Below, piece by piece: positions 1-8,704 of a stretch of DNA of 64,000 nt (position 1 is its first letter; every line of letters begins with the position of its first letter). Under the pieces are notes generated by a model. That model saw only the letters and a program-made list of their open reading frames with translations, did not search any database and was not told the origin of the DNA. Both the position numbers and the translations under genes were made by a program. This stretch comes from Ignavibacteria bacterium (GTDB lineage Bacteria; Bacteroidota; Ignavibacteria; Tepidaquicellales; Tepidaquicellaceae), in the NCBI GenBank assembly GCA_016710985.1, contig JADJTX010000062.1:1-64000 (forward strand). The letters are read 5' to 3'.

Positions 1-78
1 AAGTTTGCACAATGTGTGTTATAAAATTTTATAAATTAGAATATGCTGACTTTTTGGAACACTAAGGACGGCGGTAAA
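1..78 (+). repeat. Hairpin repeat H1 (left arm cut by window edge)
   Basis: This is the right part of a dispersed hairpin element also found at 996-1085, 3506-3593 and 4435-4524. The loop (around TGTGTGTTATAAA) and the right arm, ending GGCGG, are recognisable, with several substitutions in the arm. The left arm lies outside the window. Confidence 0.75.
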
Positions 79-118
79 TTCTAAATGCTTTAATAATAGA
101 GAGGATGTCAATATACCC

Positions 119-738
119 ATGAAAACGCAGATTAATAAGGTTTTTTGTTTTCTTTTTTTATTGTTGGTATTAACCACTTTAAATTGTAATAATTTTGTTC
201 CTTTGAAAATGTGGAAGTTGTTTTTTTTTCTAATCACAGAGCTGATTTTGATACATTAATTGATTTAACCCTTCATAAAGAAAAAATCTCTTTAATCTAT
301 AGGAGATCTTTTACCAATGTGCTTTACAGGATATTCAACAAGCAAACAATAAATTATAAAATTGAAAATTACAATAGCGGATTACAAATAGAATTTGATT
401 TAAGTGAAAATTTTGAAAATGAAGGAACTGAAGTCGAAAAATTATTGACTGATAATGTGGTAAAATCACGAATAAGAGATAACAGTATTAGTTTTGATTC
501 TGCATTAAATCAAATTGATCTAAATAGAGAAGACATGATGGTAATATTTCATCAAATGAGAGAACTAAAAATTGTTTACATTTCAAAATTTAAGGAAGAT
601 CTGAATTCAGTTTATTTTAGCATAGATGACAAATATTTTATTATTTTTTCGAAGAATGTTGCAAAGTTAAATTTGGAAAGAATGGTACCAGTTCAAAAGA
701 TTGAGAGTGATTGGTATTTTTATGAAGGAAAATTATAG
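119..738 (+). CDS. Putative lipoprotein of unknown function, one frameshift
   Basis: The ATG at 119 opens a signal sequence with a long hydrophobic stretch (FCFLFLLLVLTT) and a lipobox ending TTLNC, so the protein should be a lipoprotein exported through the inner membrane. The frame then closes at once. A second frame, open from about 193 to 738, continues with about 175 residues that look like a soluble domain. A single-base indel between 193 and 211 would join them into one protein of about 205 residues, as for many genes in this window. I do not recognise the mature domain. It lies between hairpin repeats H1 and H2, like the other single genes of this island. Confidence 0.5.
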
Positions 739-869
739 TTTAGGGACTTATTATGTTTTTTTCCGCCGACGGTAAATTAACTAGGTTCACTTTCTTTCAC
801 AGCCGTCGATAAATTAACAAAGTGCTCACTTTCAATTTGAGATAGTACGAATTACAATATTACAAACCA
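739..869. other. Intergenic stretch with short diverged repeats
   Basis: No gene is visible. Two related short segments, both ending in ATAAATTAAC or GTAAATTAAC, occur near 762-781 and 803-820. They look like eroded ends of the CCGCCG-type elements of this island. Confidence 0.3.
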
Positions 870-1085
870 TATTTCAGAAGCCACGGATGGTGTTGCTCCA
901 TCCACCAACCGCCGTAATGCCCGAACGAATACAGCTCAAAGGAGATGTTTAAATGAATAGTATATATCAGAGCGCTTCGCCGGTGAAGAGTTTTTGTTGT
1001 TGGTGACCAAAAAGTTTGCTCAATGTGTGTTATAAATTTTATAAATTAGAATATGCAAACTTTTTGGAACATCAACAACGGCGGG
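870..1085 (+). repeat. Direct repeat of about 215 bp, copy 1, ending in hairpin H2
   Basis: This segment is repeated with minor changes at 3386-3593. It begins TTTCAGAAGCC, contains a GGTG...CACC hairpin around 'tgttgctccatccacc', then a CGAATACAGC-containing spacer, and ends in the hairpin at 996-1085. The hairpin arms are near-perfect complements of about 25 nt (GTTGTTGGTGACCAAAAAG on the left) around a loop of about 35 nt. No transposase is nearby. Confidence 0.8.
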
Positions 1086-1964
1086 AAATTATATTTTGCA
1101 TTTATTATTCTTCTATTATCAGCAACTATATTGTTCTATACTGCGAGTGATAGCCCAATAAAACCTTTATCCCCTTTAACAGATTCCGAGAAAACAAAAC
1201 ATGGGATTGAGCCTGCTTGGTCACCTGCAGGAAACAGAATAGCCTATATTGGTGGTGCGACTGATAAGGAATTTGGAATCTACGATATTGATGTAGCTGC
1301 AAATGAAAATCCAAGAAAAATTGCTGTTCCTGAGTTCGCATCCAATCCGGATTGGTCACCTGATGGAAAATGGATAGTTTATTCAAGAAATGGAAATATT
1401 TGGAAAAAAGCAGTAGAGGATGATTCCTCAGAGATACAACTTACTTCCAATGCTGAAAATTTTTTCCCGTCTTGGAGTAAGGATGGTGAGTGGATTGCAT
1501 TTGATTCAAATATGGATAGTCCAAGCGGATTGCGGTTTGTTTGGAAAATGCGAGCTGATGGATCAGAGAAGAAGAGAATTATTTATTCTCCTCAAGTGGA
1601 GATCCGTATGCCTGATTGGTTTCCTGATGAATTAGATTAGCTGTTGCGAGAAATTTAGGAGGTCACGAGAGATTGCAATAATTGATACTTCCGGCAATTC
1701 GATAGCTCAATTAACCAATGATGAAAGACCAGATAATAATCCTTCTGTCTCAATGGATGGATTAAGCATTGTTTTTAAAAAGAAGAAAACTATGGGCAAA
1801 TTTTCAGAATCAATGCAGACGGAACTGAACATATAAGAAATTAGTGATAGTAACAGTAATGATCCTAATTGGTCCCCAGACGGAAAATGGGTAACGTTTT
1901 CTCACATTCCCCAACTTACATCTATGTAATGGATCTCAATGGTAATTATAAAAGAAGATTATAA
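1053..1964 (+). pseudogene. Broken PD40/TolB-type beta-propeller protein
   Basis: The first 195 codons give a membrane-anchor segment (FAFIILLLSATILFY) and WD40-like PD40 repeats with the signatures EPAWSPAGNRIAY, NPDWSPDGKWIVY and FPSWSKDGEWIAF. After the stop at 1640 the same fold goes on in other frames: IAIIDTSGNSIAQLTNDE near 1672, DPNWSPDGKWVTFSH near 1861, and YIYVMDLNGNYKRRL up to 1964. At least three indels are needed to rejoin it. The apparent start codon (1053) lies inside the right arm of hairpin H2, so the original 5' end may have been replaced by the element. PD40 proteins are usually periplasmic or surface propellers; no specific role can be given. Confidence 0.6.
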
Positions 1965-2003
1965 TATAGTTTTTTAAAAAAGTTTTACTAACTGATATTA
2001 AAT

Positions 2004-3074
2004 ATGGGTACAGGCGACCCGGAAACACCTGCCGGTATAGACGCACCGACAAGTACTGATTGGGAATTACATAACCAGGAGTTTTACAGCCGGGATGTAC
2101 CAGGAAGAGAGGCAGCTATCTATCAAAACGGTGATCTTTTACAATATCCACTTTACGGATTAGATATGATAGGATATCTTAAAAGTGATAATGATTTATT
2201 TTACTATTTAAGGATCATCATGGATCAGTCAGAGCGGTTGTAAATGTTGAGAACACGGTAGTTTCTTCTCAGGACTATGACCAATGGGGATATATACTTG
2301 AAGGCAGAGAATTTGATGATAAGAATACAAAATTTAGATTTACTTCAAAGGAGAGGGATGTGGAGAGTGATTATGATTATTTTGGAGCGAGGTATTATGA
2401 TGCGAGGATATCAAATTGGGGAAGCATAGATCCTCTCCTTGAAAAACATTATGATTTTTCACCATACAATTATGTTTTGAGAAATCACTGCGATTGATTG
2501 ATCCTGATGGACAGCAAGTAGATATAATAAATTTTGGAGTTAATTTATACTCAAGCATACTAGAAGGACAAGAACAGAATAAAATTACTAGTAAAATGTC
2601 ATCAGAAGAGAAAGCCGAATATTATGGGATGTCAATGGATGAATATTCTAGAGGAAATGTAGAAGCAACAGGCGACGAAATGATAATCGGGGATCTAGCG
2701 ATTGTTGGAGCTAAAGTGGGATTATTTGCAACATTAAAAGGTTTTGGAAGATTAGCTACTGAAGAATCTGGTTCAGTTCTTTCAAAAGAACTTGTCAAAA
2801 CAGGTAAACAGTTTACAACTCATGCAAGTGAGCAGATAGGTGACGCCATATAACAAAAACGATGGTAGAAAGCTCTCGAAAAGGAACAATTTATTGGGAT
2901 CAAAAAACAAAGTGTTCAATTATATATTAGAAAACAAATTTGCTAGTGGAAAAAAGTTTAATAGTAGGTAAAAATCTTGGAGGATCGGTTAGAACAGCAT
3001 ATCCAACAAGAGTTATATCAAGAAGAATGATTAAATTATCAGAAGATGCTCAGAAAATAATTCGAAATTTTTAA
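2004..3074 (+). CDS. Orphan Rhs C-terminal region with polymorphic toxin domain, frameshifted
   Basis: The early part matches the Rhs core end: YGLDMIGYLK, then DHHGSVRAVV near 2213, GARYYDARISNWGSIDPL near 2388 and IDPDGQ at 2497, the usual junction before the variable toxin. The tip has a hydrophobic GDLAIVGAKVGLFA stretch, then FTTHASEQ, GTIYWDQ, ENKFASGK and SLIVGKNLGGSV, ending near IIRNF at 3074. The spacing of these motifs recalls DUF4258-like toxin tips, but this is from memory. The long YD-repeat shell is absent and a stop precedes the start, so this is an orphan Rhs tip. Frameshifts are needed near 2213, 2487, 2850, 2920 and 2955. Confidence 0.6.
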
Positions 3075-3080
3075 ACCCTT

Positions 3081-3347
3081 ATGGAAAATATACTACGTCT
3101 GTTAGAAAAAATTCATTTAGAGCAAAATCAAGAAAACAAAATTAAATTGATTGACAAATTTCAAAGATCTGTATGGAATAGTCAGGGTTTAGAGCAAATT
3201 ACAACATCAGACGTATTTGATGCAATTGTCGATCTTGCTCACGACCTCGAATTTTATCGTGATGATCCGCACAACTATGGTGAAGAAAAAATGAAAAGAG
3301 AAGTTGAAACTGTTCTAAAAAAAATACTTGAATCTAGTTCTAAGTAA
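3081..3347 (+). CDS. Candidate immunity protein for the Rhs toxin
   Basis: This is an intact 88-residue, mostly helical, acidic protein with no signal peptide. It starts six bases after the toxin stop codon and is probably translated together with it. Its position directly after an Rhs tip, its small size and its cytosolic nature are what is expected of the antidote to the toxin. I do not recognise a named immunity family. That this small gene is intact, while the toxin reading frame needs several corrections, would also fit selection to keep immunity. Confidence 0.55.
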   Translation: MENILRLLEKIHLEQNQENKIKLIDKFQRSVWNSQGLEQITTSDVFDAIVDLAHDLEFYRDDPHNYGEEKMKREVETVLKKILESSSK

Positions 3348-3385
3348 TACTCTTACTCAAACATTCGTTTTTCCTATTAATTTTT

Positions 3386-3593
3386 CAGAAGCCGCGGTGG
3401 TGTTGCTCCATCCACCACCGCCGTAATGCCCGGACGAATACAGCTTAAAGAAGATATTTTGAACGAATATAATATATTCAAAGCGCTTCGCCTGTGGAGA
3501 GTTTTGTTGTTGGTGACCAAAAAGTTTGCACAATGTGTGTTATAAATTTTATAAATTAGATGTGCAAACTTTTGGAACAACAACAACGGCGGA
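3386..3593 (+). repeat. Direct repeat of about 210 bp, copy 2, ending in hairpin H3
   Basis: This is the second copy of the 870-1085 repeat. The left hairpin (GCGGTGGTG and CACCACCGC around 'ttgctccatc') is better preserved here. The spacer and the H3 hairpin (3506-3593) follow in the same order. Together the two copies bracket the PD40 remnant and the Rhs toxin/immunity pair. Confidence 0.8.
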
Positions 3594-3738
3594 AGTAACA
3601 AGCTGCGAGGCGGGAACGCGCTTCAACGCAGAGTTCTCCCGGGAAAATTATCAGGTCATTGAAATGTAGGTTGGGAGTGACTCTGCGGAGAAGACAAAAA
3701 AAATGATAATTTTAAAATAATTTTAATTTAATATTAAC

Positions 3739-4302
3739 ATGAAAAAACAATTAATAATTTTTAATTTTCTTATTTTACTTTTAGCTGTTAATTTAAAATC
3801 CTATTCACAAATTTCAGAAGGAATCTATAATAATGAACATATAAAATATTATACAAATAAACTTATTTTAGCATACAAAACAGACAGCGTGAACCACTCT
3901 TCTTACATTGATAGAGCAAATGAATTTATTTTTACTCATGGGGCTTCAATAGATTCATTATATTCTGCTGGTAGGTATTCAGTTGTGGAGATAACTTTAT
4001 TATCATTTAATTCTGACGCCTTAAATTACATAGATGTGTTTATAAATAGTAGTGTATTTCAATTTGTTAGTTTTAATGGAGTAATTGAACCTGATGGATT
4101 TGATTTTGATTTGCCAAATGATTCTTTATTTAGAGATCAATGGTATCTTCGACAGGAAAGAGATTCTGGAGATCCAAATCATGATTTAGATGCCGATAAA
4201 GCCTGGACAATAACAAAAGGTAATTACAACAGAGCTATCATATTTAATGTAGATTTTTCCCGCCGTTGTTGTTGTTCCAAAAAGTTGCATGAAGAAATTT
4301 GA
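3739..4302 (+). pseudogene. Subtilase (S8) N-terminus truncated by hairpin repeat insertion
   Basis: A signal peptide (LIIFNFLILLLAVNLKSYSQ) is followed by a prodomain-like region. Next comes the typical lead-in of bacterial subtilisin-like proteases, DSLFRDQWYL and then DADKAWTITKGNYNRAIIF. In this family that stretch runs directly into the first catalytic motif (a V-I-D-S/T-G core). Here the sequence reaches NVD and then passes at about 4255 into the arm of hairpin repeat H4, ending in junk (FSRRCCCSKK). No His or Ser motif follows. It is an interrupted, inactive protease gene. The prodomain, if made, could still be exported. Confidence 0.6.
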
Positions 4303-4524
4303 AGTAAGCTCAGAGAGAATGCAAACTTTTTGGTCACCAACAACAAAAGCTTCGGACGAGTAAGCAGTTTGATTCAACATTGATAAATTCTGCTTCTGCA
4401 ATTAGTTCATATCGCTTCTGCGCCGGAGGGTTTTGTTGTTGGTGACCAAAAAGTTTGCACAATGTGTGTTATAAATTTTATAAATTAGAATATGCAAACT
4501 TTTTGGAACACCAACAACGGCGGG
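4259..4524. repeat. Composite element: two hairpin repeats H4 and H5 in inverted orientation
   Basis: H4 (4259-4344) is the reverse complement of the H2/H3/H5 type but has a different loop. H5 (4435-4524) is a full copy with the common loop. They face outward with CCGCCG and CGGCGG ends around a 90-bp spacer, so the whole behaves like a small non-autonomous element with hairpin-forming terminal inverted repeats. The same arrangement recurs at 35247-35453. Confidence 0.7.
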
Positions 4525-4660
4525 AAAAAGTTAAATAAATTACCGGAACTCTAACGTCAAAATCCTATTTTAAGGACTTACTATTCATACCCGATGAGTA
4601 TCCCGTTGAGCATATCCCAAATCCGAAATCCCAAATTCCAATTCATTAATCCTTTCCTCT

Positions 4661-4695
4661 CCGGCGGAGTCCCGAAGAGCAGGAGACTCCGCCGG
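4661..4695. repeat. GC-rich hairpin in the 4525-4930 intergenic stretch
   Basis: A perfect 11-bp stem (CCGGCGGAGTC with GACTCCGCCGG) stands out from AT-rich surroundings. The remainder of 4525-4930 holds no gene. Near 4614-4645 and 4850-4890 it has imperfect 7-bp repeats of the ATCCCAA/ATTCCAA kind. A TATATTTG box at 4913-4920 may be the -7 element for the next gene. No T-tract follows, so a terminator role is doubtful. Confidence 0.5.
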
Positions 4696-4930
4696 GGGAA
4701 GCTTTCTGAATTAGGATTTTTTGGATTAAAGGATTCTAGGATTTTCATTTAATCCCGCTGAGTATCTTGAAAAAAACTCAATCAGGGTAAATTCTATACA
4801 GGGATTCTCACAGTGTAGGTCACGAGAAAGCAAATCAAAATTTAAAATATAAAAAATCCCAAATCCGAAATTCCAATTCCCAAATTCATTTAATCTCACC
4901 TCAAAAATCTTTATATTTGTTAAAATTTCA

Positions 4931-5137
4931 ATGGAAGTAAATAACGGACAACAGAATAATTCACACTTTCCTGAAGACAGGGATGCTCCTGTCATTGATC
5001 AAAAGAGATCGTTCTTCAGAGATTTTTATGAAAGGCATAAAAATCCGGTGGATTATCTGGTTTTTTTATTTATATCTGTAATGACATTAGTATCCGTTTC
5101 ATTGAGCATTTATATAGTTGCAGTAAAATATTTTTAA
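4931..5137 (+). CDS. Small single-span membrane protein
   Basis: This 68-residue protein has a charged N-terminal half (RDAPVIDQKRSFFRDFYERH) and one strong membrane helix (YLVFLFISVMTLVSVSLSIYI), ending soon after it. A Bacteroidota-type -7 box (TATATTTG) lies about 10 bases upstream, leaving a very short leader. It sits 11 bases before the ygfZ-like gene and could be cotranscribed with it. The family is not recognised; a topology with the N-terminus in the cytoplasm is inferred from the charges. Confidence 0.6.
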   Translation: MEVNNGQQNNSHFPEDRDAPVIDQKRSFFRDFYERHKNPVDYLVFLFISVMTLVSVSLSIYIVAVKYF

Positions 5138-5148
5138 ATAATTTTTAA

Positions 5149-6057
5149 TTGGCAAACAGGTTCTTCATTAAGAGTACAGGATTGATAAATGCTTCGGGCA
5201 ATGATCTGATAGATTTCATTAACAGGATGTCGACGAACGATTTCAGAAAATTACCGAAAGATGAATTCCGTAAGACAGTACTGACAACAGATAAAGGCAG
5301 GATAATTGATCTGATAAATGTTTTAAACTTTGCAGACCGGCAGTACATTGTCACGTCAGATAATTTTCAGGACAGGGTAATTTCACATTTAAGCAAATAC
5401 ATTATCACCGACGATGTGATACTGGAAAAATCAGATAAAAAGTATCTTAACATAGTTGTATCAGGCGATAATCTTACCGAAGCTGCAGGTAAAATTTCCG
5501 GGGCGGATATCATTAAAAATAAAGTTTACAGGTTAGATGAAAATGAATTCTTATTCATTGACGATCTCAAATTTGAATCACTGAATATTATATGCCGTGA
5601 AGAAAATTTGCAGAAGTATAAAGAAATTTTAACGGGAATTGAGGATGCTAAAGAACAAAGTTGTGAAGAGTATGAATTTATGAGAATTGACGCGGGTATA
5701 CCTGAGGGTGAAAATGAGCTTAACGATAACATAAACCCGATGGAATGCGGACTGGACAGATATATTTCATTTGTCAAAGGATGTTACATCGGGCAGGAAG
5801 TAATCGCCAGACTGGATTCACAGGGAAAGCGCCCGAAACAGATGGTAAGGATAGAATCGAAAGATGCATTAAGCAGGAATGATAAAATATTTTCGGAAGC
5901 GGGAGAAGCCGGATTTGTTTCGAGTTCTGTAAGCCTTGACGGTAAGAATTTATCTCTTGGTTTCATCCGCAGTACTAACTTAGATTATGAAAAAGAATAC
6001 TTTGTGAAGAATGATAAAGGAGAAACATTTAAAATTATAATTTCAAAAATAAATTAA
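5149..6057 (+). CDS. ygfZ: YgfZ/GcvT-like folate-binding protein
   Basis: The 302-residue length and the diagnostic motif KGCYIGQEVIARL (about residue 206) identify the YgfZ (IbaG-independent, tetrahydrofolate-dependent) family. These cytosolic proteins assist maintenance or assembly of some iron-sulfur enzymes, with the motif cysteine being the conserved active residue. The N-terminal region NDLIDFINRMSTNDF is the usual family start. The gene begins with TTG at 5149, since no ATG fits this frame near the start. It is intact and lies 20 bases before fbaB. The folate role is family knowledge, not visible here. Confidence 0.85.
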   Translation: MANRFFIKSTGLINASGNDLIDFINRMSTNDFRKLPKDEFRKTVLTTDKGRIIDLINVLNFADRQYIVTSDNFQDRVISHLSKYIITDDVILEKSDKKYLNIVVSGDNLTEAAGKISGADIIKNKVYRLDENEFLFIDDLKFESLNIICREENLQKYKEILTGIEDAKEQSCEEYEFMRIDAGIPEGENELNDNINPMECGLDRYISFVKGCYIGQEVIARLDSQGKRPKQMVRIESKDALSRNDKIFSEAGEAGFVSSSVSLDGKNLSLGFIRSTNLDYEKEYFVKNDKGETFKIIISKIN

Positions 6058-6076
6058 CCAAATTAAATAAATCAAT

Positions 6077-7142
6077 ATGATCGACAAAATTAAATCTATC
6101 TTAGGAAAAGATAATGAACCGCTTTTAACTTTCGAAAGCAAAACAATTCCGAAAGATATGATACACCTTCCGGGAAAGGATTTCATTGACAGGGTCTGGG
6201 TGGGAAGCGACAGGTCGCCGAATGTATTGAGAAACATGCAGACGATTTTTAACACAGGAAGATTAGGAAGGAACAGGATTTGTTTCTATTTTACCTGTGG
6301 ATCAGGGCATAGAGCATTCGGCAGGAGCTTCATTTGCGCCGAATCCAATTTATTTTGATCCGGAAAACATTGTGAATCTGGCGATCGAAGGAGGCTGTAA
6401 TGCAGTAGCATCAACGCTCGGTGTGTTAGGTTCAGTAGCAAGAAAGTATGCTCACAAAATACCGTTCATAATGAAGATCAATCACAATGAATTTTTATCT
6501 TATCCTAACAAGTATGATCAGATATTATTCGGAAACGTGGATCAGGCATTTGACATGGGAGCGGTAGCAGTCGGCGCAACGGTTTATTTCGGGTCGGATG
6601 AATCAGCAAGACAAATACAGGAAGTATCCGAAGCGTTTTCATACGCTCACGATCTCGGACTTGTCACAATACTCTGGTGTTATTTAAGAAACCCTGCATT
6701 CAATGTAAAGGGGGACAAGGATTATCATACATCAGCAGACTTGACCGGTCAGGCTAATCATCTGGGAGTTACGATAGAGGCGGATATTATAAAACAAAAG
6801 TTACCTGAGAACAACGGCGGTTACAATGCATTGAAATTCGGCAAGACGCATAAATTAGTTTATGAAAAACTTACATCAGACAATCCGATCGACTTAACAA
6901 GATATCAGGTAGCGAACTGTTATATGGGAAGATGCGGACTGATCAATTCAGGCGGAGCATCCACAGGCAAAGGAGATTCTGATCTTCAGGAAGCAGTCAA
7001 GACAGCAGTCATAAACAAAAGAGCAGGGGGCATGGGACTCATATCAGGACGAAAGGCTTTTCAAAAACCAATGAAAGACGGTATTGAGCTTTTGAATGTA
7101 ATTCAGGATGTATATCTTGAAGAAAGCATTACAGTTGCTTAA
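6077..7142 (+). CDS. fbaB: Class I fructose-bisphosphate aldolase (FbaB/DhnA type), one frameshift
   Basis: Two overlapping frames join into about 355 residues that follow E. coli FbaB closely: HLPGKDFIDRVW, NVLRNMQTIFNTGRLGR, then VDQGIEHSAGASFAPNP, INHNEFLSYP, TSADLTGQANHLG, EADIIKQK (its lysine is the Schiff-base residue), NCYMGRCGLINSGGAS and INKRAGGMGLISGRKAF. The break is one extra base near 6273 in 'aggaacagg', and removing it restores the expected RTGFVSILPVDQG. The enzyme cleaves fructose-1,6-bisphosphate into DHAP and glyceraldehyde-3-phosphate in glycolysis and gluconeogenesis. The frameshift looks like a consensus error because the rest is fully conserved. Confidence 0.92.
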
Positions 7143-7236
7143 ATAATTTTTAATGCATCGGAATACAAAGAAATAACGCCTGACACAGAACAGCATAAAT
7201 AGTATTTACATTATTTCTAAAATATAAATTCAAAAA

Positions 7237-7344
7237 ATGAATAAGCCAAAACAAAAAGCGATCTTTAAACACAGGAAGAAAGCAAAAGTTAAGAAAGCAA
7301 AGATCAAAGCATCACTAGCAAAGAAGAAAGAAGTAAAAGCTTAG
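7237..7344 (+). CDS. Very small lysine-rich protein
   Basis: A 35-codon frame opens with ATG at 7237 in a purine-rich context. It encodes an extremely basic peptide (MNKPKQKAIFKHRKKAKVKK, then lysine/alanine-rich to the end). The composition is like that of tiny ribosome-associated or nucleic-acid-binding proteins. I do not recognise a family. It lies between fbaB and the DMT gene on the same strand. It could be spurious, but an uninterrupted run of Lys/Arg/Ala codons is unusual for random AT-rich DNA. Confidence 0.4.
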   Translation: MNKPKQKAIFKHRKKAKVKKAKIKASLAKKKEVKA

Positions 7345-7381
7345 AGCAATATTGTTTTAAACTAATTTTTGCAGTGAACGA

Positions 7382-8293
7382 ATGAGAAAATTTTTGCTTG
7401 TATTTTTTTTAACCTTCACTGCAGCTTTTACACCAATTGCAGCAAAGTATGTCGTAGGAGCTATTTCACCGTTGTCGCTGGCTTTTTTAAGATTCGGAGT
7501 CGCAACCATACTGTTGCTGATTGTATTTAAGCTGAGGAAAGAAATTTTCCGGATTGACAGAAAGGATTATTTTTTATTTCTGATCTTAGGAGCGCTTGTG
7601 ATACCGATAAACCAGTTCTGCTTTCTTGAAGGTATTAAACTTTCGGTAGCGTCACATTCCGGAGTAATGTATTCACTCACACCTTTGATCATATACCTTA
7701 TCTCAATAAAGCTGAAGAACGAAGTATTTGATCTTAAAAAATTACTCACTATCTCTTTGACCGTTATTGGAATAATTATCATCTTTTATGAAAATATCAT
7801 TGCTCCGAAGGTTGAAGGTGTAAATTATTTACTCGGTGATACATTGCTTTTTCTGGCTGTTGCATCATGGTCAGTTTATCTGGCTCTGAGCCAGAACATG
7901 GTCACGAAATACGGCGCATTAAAAACACAGACTGTTTCATTTTTGATCGGGATCATACTGTATGTTCCGATTTTTTTGTTTGATGTAAGCAATCTCACGT
8001 TTGAAAATGTAAACGGGTGGGTAATTTTAGGTTATCTTCATTTAACCATTTTAGTTGCTTTCGGCAGTTACTTTCTCTACAGCTATTCTGTGAAGATAAT
8101 AAAGACAAGCACTCTGACTACTCTTACAAACACTTCACCGGTAGTGACTATTATTTTTTCATGGTTATTATTGAAAGAGAATTTATCATATTTTTTTATT
8201 GCAGGAGCAAGCATCACAATGATTGGCGTTTTTCTTACACAGAGGATCAAAGATGATTCCATAAACCCGAAGATCGCAGCACAGGGAAGCTGA
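7382..8293 (+). CDS. EamA-type DMT transporter
   Basis: The protein has 303 residues with about ten hydrophobic helices in two related halves, the usual design of drug/metabolite exporters. The motif ISPLSLAFLRFGVATILLL (helix 2) and SHSGVMYSLTPLIIYLIS (helix 4) in the first half are echoed by LTTLTNTSPVVTIIFSWLLL in the second, and these are typical EamA segments. It should sit in the inner membrane and export small metabolites or amino acids; the substrate cannot be read from the sequence. The gene is intact and followed by a repeat-bearing intergenic stretch. Confidence 0.85.
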   Translation: MRKFLLVFFLTFTAAFTPIAAKYVVGAISPLSLAFLRFGVATILLLIVFKLRKEIFRIDRKDYFLFLILGALVIPINQFCFLEGIKLSVASHSGVMYSLTPLIIYLISIKLKNEVFDLKKLLTISLTVIGIIIIFYENIIAPKVEGVNYLLGDTLLFLAVASWSVYLALSQNMVTKYGALKTQTVSFLIGIILYVPIFLFDVSNLTFENVNGWVILGYLHLTILVAFGSYFLYSYSVKIIKTSTLTTLTNTSPVVTIIFSWLLLKENLSYFFIAGASITMIGVFLTQRIKDDSINPKIAAQGS

Positions 8294-8390
8294 ACAGCGG
8301 CGTCGATGTAAAGAAATTAAATGTTCAAAGAAAATTCACATGACAACATGATTTTAAAACCTTTTTATTTTTGTTGGCAATAATTTGGTC

Positions 8391-8508
8391 TCTCACAGAT
8401 TACACAGATGTTCACAGATTTAAATCCGGAATTATTCTTTCAATAATTTTGAACCATTTTGTAAAATGTTTAATATTGTATCTGAAAAAATCTGTGTAAT
8501 CTGTGAGA
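8391..8508. repeat. Palindromic repeat with 19-bp perfect inverted arms
   Basis: The arms at 8391-8409 (TCTCACAGATTACACAGAT) and 8490-8508 are exact reverse complements around about 80 bp. This 'cacagattacacagat' type is common as an intergenic palindrome in environmental bacterial genomes (recollection). The rest of 8294-8704 shows no gene. Confidence 0.8.
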
Positions 8509-8704
8509 AAAATCTATTGGTTGTTAGGATTATACATTCTTCTTAAAAGAGCTAGAAATTGGTTAGAAATGTTAGAATCAATCGTGAATTTAGATTTAGG
8601 GATAGTTCTCAAAACCGAAAATAATCCTTCCAAACGGAATTGTAATAAACTTTTTAACTAACTCAATAATTTTTTTGGAGAGTAATGGAGAAAATTAAAA
8701 GATA

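Noticed and set aside
2340..2558. Minus-strand frame opposite the Rhs core
   Set aside because: It is the shadow of the conserved YD/Rhs reading frame and has no family signature of its own.
870..3593. Integron attC-type cassette array
   Set aside because: The layout with single genes separated by palindromes is suggestive, but the GTTRRRY/RYYYAAC core sites are not met and no integrase is seen. It is kept only as a test within the hairpin-element finding.
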